The notes under the pieces: model-generated
The model's input: only the letters and a program-made list of their open reading frames with translations
Database searches by the model: none
What the model was told of the DNA's origin: nothing
Origin: Betaproteobacteria bacterium
GTDB lineage: Bacteria; Pseudomonadota; Gammaproteobacteria; Burkholderiales; SG8-39
NCBI GenBank assembly: GCA_029865405.1
Contig: JAOUGZ010000047.1
Span: 1 to 11,225, forward strand
Reading direction: 5' to 3'
DNA length: 11,225 nt
Made by a program: the position numbers and the translations under genes
Shown here: piece by piece, positions 1 through 5,511 of the stretch
Layout of the letters: every line of letters starts with the position of its first letter
How positions within the stretch are numbered: the stretch's first letter is position 1

Positions 1-1
1 C

Positions 2-1408
2 ATGCCGCAGCTCGCCGGCGCTAGACTCGGCGTCCTCAACGTCGGCCTGGCGCAGTTTGCCGAGACCGTCGCGTCTGCGGGCGGGCGCGCAACGCAACTC
101 GAGTGGTCGCCGCCGGCGCACGGCGACCGCGCGCTCGGCATGGCGCTGGCTCGCCTGACGCGCCACGAGAAGGTCGAGCAGGCGAACGAAAAGGCTTTTG
201 CCGCGTTCCTCGGCGCGTCGCCCGTGCTGCGCGGCGTCGGCACCGCCGGCGATACGCTGGCGAAGATGGGCGAGCGCATGCTCCTGCACGCCGGGCCGCC
301 GCTCGCCTGGGACGAGATGTGCGGGCCGATGCAGGGCGCCATCGTCGGCGCTATCCTGTACGAGCGTTGGGCGCGCAACGCCAAGGCGGCGCAGAAACTG
401 GCGGCGAGCGGGAAAATCGAGTTTTCGCCGTGTCATCACCACGGCGCGGTCGGCCCGATGGCGGGCATCATCAGCCCCTCGATGCCGCTGTGGATCGTCG
501 AGAACCCGGCCGACGGGGCGCGCGCCTACAGCAATTTCAACGAAGGGCTGGGCAGGGCGCTGCGCTTTGGCGCCTACGGGCCCGAGGTGCTCGCGCGGCT
601 CGCCTGGATGCGGAAATCCCTTGCGCCGGCGCTCGCCAAGGCGCTCGATGCGCTCGGTGGCATCGAGTTGAAGCCGCTCATTGCGCAGGCGCTGATCATG
701 GGCGATGAAGTGCATAACCGCAACGCGGCGGCGAGCTCGCTCCTCCTGCGGCGCCTCGCGCCGGTGCTGGCGCGCGCGCGCCTGCCGGCGGAGAAGCTCG
801 CGCAGGTGCTCGATTTCTTCGCCGGCAACGAGCATTTCTTCCTCAACATTTCCATGGCGCAGGCCAAGCTCTCGCTCGATGCGGGGCACGGGGTCGCCGG
901 CTCGAGCCTGGTCACGGCGATGTCGCGCAACGGCGTCGAATTCGGCATCCGCGTGAGCGGTTTGGGCGATCGCTGGTTCACCGCACCGGCCGGCGCGATC
1001 GACGGCCTTTACTTTGCCGGCTACGGCCCGGCGGACGCGGCGCGCGACTTGGGCGACAGCTCGATCACCGAGACCGCGGGCTTCGGCGGCTTTTCCATGG
1101 CGGCGGCGCCGGCGATCGTCAAGTTCGTCGGCGGCACGCCCGACGATGCCACCGCGAATTCGCTGCGCATGCGCCACATCACGCTCGGCGAGTCGAATGT
1201 GTATCAGCTGCCGGCGCTCGACTTTCGCGGCGCACCGTGCGGCATCGACCTGCGCAAGGTCGTCGACACCGGCATCGAGCCGGTGATCAACACCGGCATC
1301 GCGCACCGTGAAGCCGGCATCGGGCAGATCGGCGCCGGACTGACGCGCGCGCCCCTGGCCTGCTTCACGCAGGCGCTCGCCGCGCTGGCTGCCGAGGTGA
1401 AAGCATGA
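2..1408 (+). CDS. DUF1116 family protein, AllG/YlbE-like (probable carbamoyltransferase subunit)
   Basis: This 468-residue protein matches the DUF1116 (YlbE/YahG) family along its whole length. Conserved-looking blocks include HAGPP (96-100), a Cys-His-rich stretch CHHHGAVGPMAG (144-155), NEG (180-182), GDEVHNRN (234-241), NEHFFL (276-281), SRNG (308-311), GDSSITETAGFGG (351-363) and GIEPVINTGIAH (424-435). No signal peptide or membrane segment is seen, so it should be cytoplasmic. From the family: E. coli AllG (YlbE) has been reported to act with AllF (FdrA) and AllH (YlbF) as oxamate carbamoyltransferase, which moves the carbamoyl group of oxalurate to phosphate. A carbamate kinase gene follows directly with an ATGA overlap, which fits that role. 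The real substrate here is unknown. The ATG is at the second base of the window, so its ribosome binding site is not visible and the gene could start slightly earlier. Family assignment is confident; enzyme role is inference. Confidence 0.85.
   Translation: MPQLAGARLGVLNVGLAQFAETVASAGGRATQLEWSPPAHGDRALGMALARLTRHEKVEQANEKAFAAFLGASPVLRGVGTAGDTLAKMGERMLLHAGPPLAWDEMCGPMQGAIVGAILYERWARNAKAAQKLAASGKIEFSPCHHHGAVGPMAGIISPSMPLWIVENPADGARAYSNFNEGLGRALRFGAYGPEVLARLAWMRKSLAPALAKALDALGGIELKPLIAQALIMGDEVHNRNAAASSLLLRRLAPVLARARLPAEKLAQVLDFFAGNEHFFLNISMAQAKLSLDAGHGVAGSSLVTAMSRNGVEFGIRVSGLGDRWFTAPAGAIDGLYFAGYGPADAARDLGDSSITETAGFGGFSMAAAPAIVKFVGGTPDDATANSLRMRHITLGESNVYQLPALDFRGAPCGIDLRKVVDTGIEPVINTGIAHREAGIGQIGAGLTRAPLACFTQALAALAAEVKA
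1394..1400 (+). promoter_or_regulatory. Ribosome binding site of carbamate kinase gene
   Basis: GAGGTGA lies four bases before the ATG at 1405, inside the last codons of the DUF1116 gene. Together with the ATGA start/stop overlap it supports translational coupling of the two genes and fixes the kinase start. Confidence 0.55.
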
Positions 1409-2358
1409 GTGCAGGCGCCCGGCTTGCCGTGGTGGCGGTTGGCGGCAACGCGCTGATCCGCGACGAGCAGCACCGCACCATTGCCGACCAGTACGACACG
1501 GCCGCCGAGACCGTGCGCTACGTGGTCGACATGCTCGAAGCCGGGTGGCGCGTCGTCTTCACGCATGGCAGCGGCCCGCAGATGGGCTTCATCCTGCGCC
1601 GCTCGGAGCTCGCGCTGCACGAAGTGATCCCGGTGCCGATGGACTACGCCGGCGCCGACCTGCAGGGCGCGCTCGGCTACATGTTCGTCAGGGCGCTGCG
1701 CAACGAATTCCGCCGGCGCGGCCTGAAGCGGGAGGCGGCGGCGGTGGTCACGCAGGTGCTGGTCGACCAGGACGATCCGGGGTTTCGCGATCCCACCAAG
1801 CCGATCGGCTCGCCGATGGACGAGGCGACGGCGAAGAAGCGCGCCGCCGATCTCGGCTGGCAGGTGAAGGAAGATCCGGGCCGCGGCTGGCGGCGCGTGG
1901 TGCCGTCGCCCAGGCCCAAATCGATCGTCGACCTGGAGGTGATCCGCCACCTGGTCGGCGAAGGCTACGTGGTGGTGGCCTGCGGCGGCGGCGGCATACC
2001 GGTGATGCGCGACGCGCAAGGCGACCTGCGCGGCCTGGAGGCCGTGATCGACAAGGACACCGCCTCGAGTCTCCTCGCGCGCGAGCTCGGCGCCGATCGG
2101 CTGGTCGTCGCCACCGGCGTCGAGCGCGTGGCGCTCGATTACGGCAAGCCGGCGCAGCGCTGGCTCGATCGCCTCACGCTCGCCGAGGCGAAGACGCTCT
2201 ACGCCGCCGACCAGTTCGACAAGGGCAGCATGGGGCCGAAGATCGCGGCGGTGATCGAGTTCCTCGAAGGCGGCGGCGCCGAAGGCATCATCACCGATCC
2301 GCCGCACCTCGCGCCGGCGCTGGCCGGGAAGGCCGGCACGCGCATCGTGCGCGGCTGA
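1405..2358 (+). CDS. arcC: Carbamate kinase (AllK/ArcC family)
   Basis: Carbamate kinase converts carbamoyl phosphate and ADP to ATP, CO2 and ammonia in the cytoplasm. At 317 residues it has the usual length of the amino acid kinase-fold family. Visible family motifs in order: VGGNAL (12-17), HGSGPQMG (54-61), a lysine in the TKPIG segment (132) of the protruding subdomain, VVPSPRPK (165-172), CGGGGIPV (193-200), VIDKD (214-218) and GSMGPKI (274-280). Lysines 132, 217 and 279 fit the nucleotide/phosphate-binding lysines known in this family. HGSGPQMG carries Ser where most relatives have Asn (HGNGPQVG), so this may be a divergent clade. The ATG overlaps the DUF1116 stop by four bases. Linkage to a DUF1116 gene rather than to arginine deiminase genes argues for a role like E. 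coli allK (ybcF) in ureido-compound breakdown. The symbol is the generic family name; allK may be the better functional equivalent. Confidence 0.93.
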   Translation: MSAGARLAVVAVGGNALIRDEQHRTIADQYDTAAETVRYVVDMLEAGWRVVFTHGSGPQMGFILRRSELALHEVIPVPMDYAGADLQGALGYMFVRALRNEFRRRGLKREAAAVVTQVLVDQDDPGFRDPTKPIGSPMDEATAKKRAADLGWQVKEDPGRGWRRVVPSPRPKSIVDLEVIRHLVGEGYVVVACGGGGIPVMRDAQGDLRGLEAVIDKDTASSLLARELGADRLVVATGVERVALDYGKPAQRWLDRLTLAEAKTLYAADQFDKGSMGPKIAAVIEFLEGGGAEGIITDPPHLAPALAGKAGTRIVRG

Positions 2359-2372
2359 TTTCAACGACCCGA

Positions 2373-2377
2373 AGGAG
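2373..2377 (+). promoter_or_regulatory. Ribosome binding site of EthD-like gene
   Basis: AGGAG, within GAAGGAG, lies seven bases before the ATG at 2385 in the 26-base gap after the carbamate kinase stop. It fixes the start of the small protein, since the open frame itself continues far upstream. Confidence 0.7.
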
Positions 2378-2384
2378 AATCCGA

Positions 2385-2741
2385 ATGGCCGGAAAAGCGA
2401 AGTATCTCTTCATCGCCAGCATGGACGTCGCGCCGGAGAAGGAGGCGCTGTTCAACGAGGTCTACGACAAGGAGCACGTGCCCGAGCTGCTCAAGGTGCC
2501 GGGCGTGCTCTCCGTGCGCCGCGCCGTGACCGTGCCGCTCACCATGTTCATCGGCGGCGAGAAGAAGACCCTCGTCGCCGAGGGCGAGCCGCGCTACAGC
2601 GCGTACTACGAGCTGGAAAGCGCCGAGGTGCTGACGAGCCAAGCCTGGGCCAAGGCGGTCGAGCTCGGGCGCTGGCCGACGCAGGTGCGCCCGCATACGC
2701 GCAACCGCCGCCACGTGCTGCGCAAGCTGATGCCCGGCTAG
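2385..2741 (+). CDS. EthD-like dimeric alpha/beta-barrel protein, 118 aa
   Basis: A 118-residue soluble protein with the look of the EthD/dimeric alpha-beta barrel (ferredoxin-like) superfamily. It has an N-terminal beta strand (KYLFIASMDV, 5-14), a helix with NEVYDKEHVPELLKVPGV (24-41) in which the Tyr-Asp-x-Glu-His-Val-Pro pattern is typical of such proteins, then SVRRA (43-47) and a YSAYYELES strand (71-79). The C-terminus is short and basic. Members of this fold are small oligomeric enzymes or helpers, often in catabolic operons; some bind haem or carry out cyclisation or isomerisation. The reaction here cannot be told from sequence. Third gene of the plus-strand run, 26 bases after carbamate kinase with its own good ribosome binding site. 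Its stop shares the CTAG palindrome with the stop of the convergent gene. The in-frame extension upstream of this ATG is antisense-like low-complexity Arg/Gly-rich sequence overlapping the kinase gene and was not accepted. Confidence 0.75.
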   Translation: MAGKAKYLFIASMDVAPEKEALFNEVYDKEHVPELLKVPGVLSVRRAVTVPLTMFIGGEKKTLVAEGEPRYSAYYELESAEVLTSQAWAKAVELGRWPTQVRPHTRNRRHVLRKLMPG

Positions 2742-3589
2742 GGCGCCCCGCGTGGTCCGGCCGTCGGCGCCAGCCCGCGCACGATTTGCTCGAGCTCCGC
2801 GCGCGTTTGCGCGTCGAGCTGCGCATAGCGTTCCGGCACCCGCTGGAAGCGCCGGACGTAGTGCAAGGCCTCCGCCACCCGGTCGAGCTCGGCCAGCCTT
2901 CGCACGAGGCTGACGGAGACCGCGTTGCAGAAATCCGCGTCGGGTATGGCCTCCAGAATTTCCGCCAGCTCGGCCTCGCCGTACAGGAGGGGAAAATTGA
3001 AAAGGCGGTGAAAGCCGAATTCGCGCAGCGTGGGCCGCGTGCCTTCGAACGCGTAGCGATCGGCCAGCTCCGCGGGCGCGATGCGTATGCCGTAGCGCGC
3101 CTGCAGCAACGCCCGGTGGGCCAGGCAGATCGCATTGTCTTCCGGATGGTCGATGCCGACTTCAGGGTCCTGCAAGGCTTCCAGCAAACGGCGCGAGCGC
3201 AGCGAGAACCCCCCGTTGCCGACGTTCCAGCCATCCTCCCGGAACCACCAGCGAGCGCCGATGTAATCGTAGTCATGGAATTCGTCGGTCCAGGCGGCGC
3301 CGTTGATGACATAGCCGTCCCACTGCACGATCTGCACGAAATCGGTCGCCACGTGGCGCACCAGTTCCTTGAGCATGAAGCGCGAATACTCCTGCGCGGA
3401 CAGGATGCGTGCCACCGGCACGAGCTCGATGCCGGCGTCGGCTTGCGCAGCGATGCCGGTCGCATCCGTGAAGAACTTGACCGCGGGGAACTCGCACTGC
3501 GCCATCGACAGCCGCAGGGCGCGAAGGGCGAGGCGCGGATACTGGCAATCGACACAGGCCAGCGTGGTACGCGGAACGAATAGGCTCAT
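2738..3589 (-). CDS. DUF5672 family glycosyltransferase-like protein
   Basis: A 283-residue cytoplasmic-looking protein with no signal peptide. Blocks typical of DUF5672 are VQWDGYVING (88-97), FHDYDYIGARWW (104-115), VGNGGFSLRSR (123-133), HPEDNAIC (148-155) and FGFHRLFNFP (191-200). The acidic DYDYIGA segment and the later ED pair resemble the metal-binding and catalytic acidic motifs of GT-A type glycosyltransferases, so sugar transfer to a surface glycan or protein is a reasonable inference, with unknown donor and acceptor. The N-terminus (TTLACVDC, 8-15) fits the first Rossmann-type strand, which supports this ATG although no clear ribosome binding site precedes it. The last roughly 40 residues are a variable helical tail. 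Last gene of the minus-strand run, 51 bases after the Bug gene, convergent with the EthD-like gene and overlapping it by four bases. No other glycan genes are near. Confidence 0.8.
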   Translation of the reverse strand: MSLFVPRTTLACVDCQYPRLALRALRLSMAQCEFPAVKFFTDATGIAAQADAGIELVPVARILSAQEYSRFMLKELVRHVATDFVQIVQWDGYVINGAAWTDEFHDYDYIGARWWFREDGWNVGNGGFSLRSRRLLEALQDPEVGIDHPEDNAICLAHRALLQARYGIRIAPAELADRYAFEGTRPTLREFGFHRLFNFPLLYGEAELAEILEAIPDADFCNAVSVSLVRRLAELDRVAEALHYVRRFQRVPERYAQLDAQTRAELEQIVRGLAPTAGPRGAP

Positions 3590-3640
3590 GCGCTCACGCG
3601 CGGAGGAGTTCCGGCATCCGCGTCGCCGGGCGGGTGCGTC

Positions 3641-4597
3641 TCAGTTGATCGTGGCCCCGGTCGCCTTCACGACGCGGCCCCATTTCTCATGCTCGGCGCG
3701 CATGAAGGCGCCGAATTCCTGCGGGCCGAGGTAGCTCGGGGCGATGCCGGCGTTGCGCAGCTGCGCCAGCACCTCCGGATCCTGCAGCGCCTTGCCGATT
3801 TCCGCGGACACGCGATTCACGATCGCGTCCGGGGTGCCGGCGGGGGCGAGCATGCACAGCCATAGCGTTGCCTCATAGCCGGAGACGCCCGCCTCGGCGA
3901 TCGTCGGCACGTCCGGCATCTCGGGCCAGCGCCGGGTACCGGTCACGCCGAGCGCGCGCAGCTTGCCCGCGCGCACGTGGTTGATGACGTTCGGCACGCC
4001 CGCGAAGTGCACCTTGACGCGGCCGCCGAGCACGTCCTGCATCGCCTGGCCGCTGCCCTTGTAGGGCACGTGGTTGAGGTCGATGCCGGCCGTGGTCGCG
4101 AACAGCGCCGTCACCAGGTGCTGCGCACTGCCGTTGCCGGAGCTCGCGTAGTCGATCTTGCCCGGTTGCGCTTTCGCCGCCGCGACGAGCTCGGCGACGG
4201 AGCTCACGGCGAGGTCCGGATGCACGACCAGGACGTAGGGCCCCGCGGCGACCAGCGCCACCGGCGCGAAGGACTTGAGCGAATCGTATTGCAGCGTCTT
4301 GTAGAGCCAGGCGCTGATCACGTGCGGCGTGGCGGTGAAGAGCAGCGTGTGGCCGTCGGGGTCGGCCTTGGCGACGTGATCGGCGCCAATGGTGCTGCCG
4401 GCGCCCGGCCGGTTCTCGACGAAGGTGGTGCCGCCGAGCTGCGCGCCGAGCCTGGGCGCGAGGATGCGCGCCGGCACGTCGGCGAAGCCGCCGGCGCCCA
4501 GCGGCACCACGATGCGCACGGGCTTCGCGGGCCAGGCTTGCGCAGCGGCCTGGAGCGACCACAGCAATGCGGCGAGGACGATGGCGAGGCGGGTCAT
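3641..4597 (-). CDS. Bug/TctC family tripartite tricarboxylate transporter substrate-binding protein
   Basis: A 318-residue periplasmic solute receptor of the Bug (TctC) family. It has a Sec signal peptide (MTRLAIVLAALLWSLQAAAQA) with likely cleavage after AQA at 21, giving a mature start WPAKPVRIVVP. Family blocks are VPLGAGGFAD (31-40), FVENRPGAGSTIGADHVAKA (59-78), SSGNGSAQHL (152-161), VPYKGSGQAM (177-186) and PTIAEAG (231-237). Members bind small carboxylates or amides in a Venus-flytrap cleft and feed a TctAB permease or act as sensors; no permease gene is in this window, so it is an orphan receptor. Its ATG overlaps the hydrolase stop by four bases (ATGA on the minus strand), and no ribosome binding site precedes it, which points to translational coupling. 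The open frame continues far upstream through the hydrolase and tamB, but only this ATG gives a signal peptide and full family alignment. The ligand is not known. Confidence 0.92.
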   Translation of the reverse strand: MTRLAIVLAALLWSLQAAAQAWPAKPVRIVVPLGAGGFADVPARILAPRLGAQLGGTTFVENRPGAGSTIGADHVAKADPDGHTLLFTATPHVISAWLYKTLQYDSLKSFAPVALVAAGPYVLVVHPDLAVSSVAELVAAAKAQPGKIDYASSGNGSAQHLVTALFATTAGIDLNHVPYKGSGQAMQDVLGGRVKVHFAGVPNVINHVRAGKLRALGVTGTRRWPEMPDVPTIAEAGVSGYEATLWLCMLAPAGTPDAIVNRVSAEIGKALQDPEVLAQLRNAGIAPSYLGPQEFGAFMRAEHEKWGRVVKATGATIN

Positions 4598-5487
4598 AGG
4601 TACACCGGTTCGGGTTGGGTGAAGAAGGCGTGCAGGAGGTGGTACACGGTCAGGTAGTTCTTCTGCTGGAAACTGGCGTGCGAAATGCCCGCCATCACAG
4701 TGAATTGCTTGTCCGGGTTGGGCAGGCGCTTGAAGAATTCCAACAGATCGTCGACGCCGGCTATGCCATCGTACTGCCCGCGCAGGATGAGCGTCGGCAC
4801 CTTGATCCTCGCCGGATCGACCAGCGGCAGCTTCGAGCACATGTCGACGTAGGTGCCAGTCGGCACCGAATCGTCCAGGGCGAGAATGGCGTCGGCGAAC
4901 GCTTCGATGGTCGTCTCGTCCGCGGTGCCGGGATGGTCGCGCGCGAAGATGCTGCGCACGAACGCCCGGTCGATCGGCCGGCGGTTCTTCGACTGGAACT
5001 CCGCCAGCTTTTTCCTGCGCTCGGCGAGCGTCGGGCTGCCTTCGCCGGTCCAGACGAAGGCATCGAGCGCAAGGCGCGCCACCCGCTCCGGGTGACGCTC
5101 GGCGAACACGGCGGCCTTCAGCGCCCCGGAGCTGATGCCGTAGAGCAGCAGCTTCTTGGCACCGCTCGTGCGTTGGACGTACTCGGTCCCAGCGGCGAGG
5201 TCGTCGGCGCCGTTGGCGATGTCGAAGTTGATCGGGCGCGACTTGTCGGAGCGCCCGTAGCCTTCGTTGTCCATGCACCAGGTGTCGAAGCCGCGCGCCG
5301 CGAACCATTCCATGACCGAGGAGTGCGGGCGTCCGGGCACCTGCAGGTCGAAGGTCGGCTGCGAGGCCATCGAGGAGCCGTGAACGAACAGGATCGTGCC
5401 GCGCGGCGTCGTCCCAGCCGCCGCCGCCTTGCGCCAGAGGAAGAGCTTGATGCCGTTCTTGTCGGTCCAGTGCCCGGTGCCTTGCAT
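4594..5487 (-). CDS. Alpha/beta hydrolase
   Basis: A 297-residue alpha/beta-hydrolase-fold protein if the ATG at 5487 is used; a TTG three codons earlier (5496) is also possible, and neither has a clear ribosome binding site. Residues from the ATG: oxyanion-hole motif VHGSS (about 35-39), the MDNEGYGRSD loop (72-81), nucleophile elbow YGISSG (116-121) with Ser119, acid Asp240 in RGQYDG, and His270 in GISHASF. All three catalytic residues are therefore present and placed as expected. No signal peptide, so cytoplasmic. It likely cleaves an ester, amide, lactone or C-C bond; the substrate cannot be named. It starts 24 bases after the tamB stop and ends in a four-base overlap with the Bug receptor gene. 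The pairing suggests the receptor brings in, or senses, a compound related to the hydrolase substrate, which is inference. Confidence 0.88.
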   Translation of the reverse strand: MQGTGHWTDKNGIKLFLWRKAAAAGTTPRGTILFVHGSSMASQPTFDLQVPGRPHSSVMEWFAARGFDTWCMDNEGYGRSDKSRPINFDIANGADDLAAGTEYVQRTSGAKKLLLYGISSGALKAAVFAERHPERVARLALDAFVWTGEGSPTLAERRKKLAEFQSKNRRPIDRAFVRSIFARDHPGTADETTIEAFADAILALDDSVPTGTYVDMCSKLPLVDPARIKVPTLILRGQYDGIAGVDDLLEFFKRLPNPDKQFTVMAGISHASFQQKNYLTVYHLLHAFFTQPEPVYL

Positions 5488-5511
5488 GGCGCGCAAGTCT
5501 ACCGCGGACGC

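Noticed and set aside
1204..2364. Minus-strand frame of 386 codons opposite the carbamate kinase gene
   Set aside because: Its product is His/Arg/Ala-rich with no family match, and the plus strand there encodes a carbamate kinase with all its motifs.
3611..3630. Possible hairpin CCGGC...GCCGG between the Bug and DUF5672 genes as a terminator
   Set aside because: The stem is only five base pairs with a nine-base loop and no T-run follows on either strand; such short GC inverted repeats are expected by chance here.
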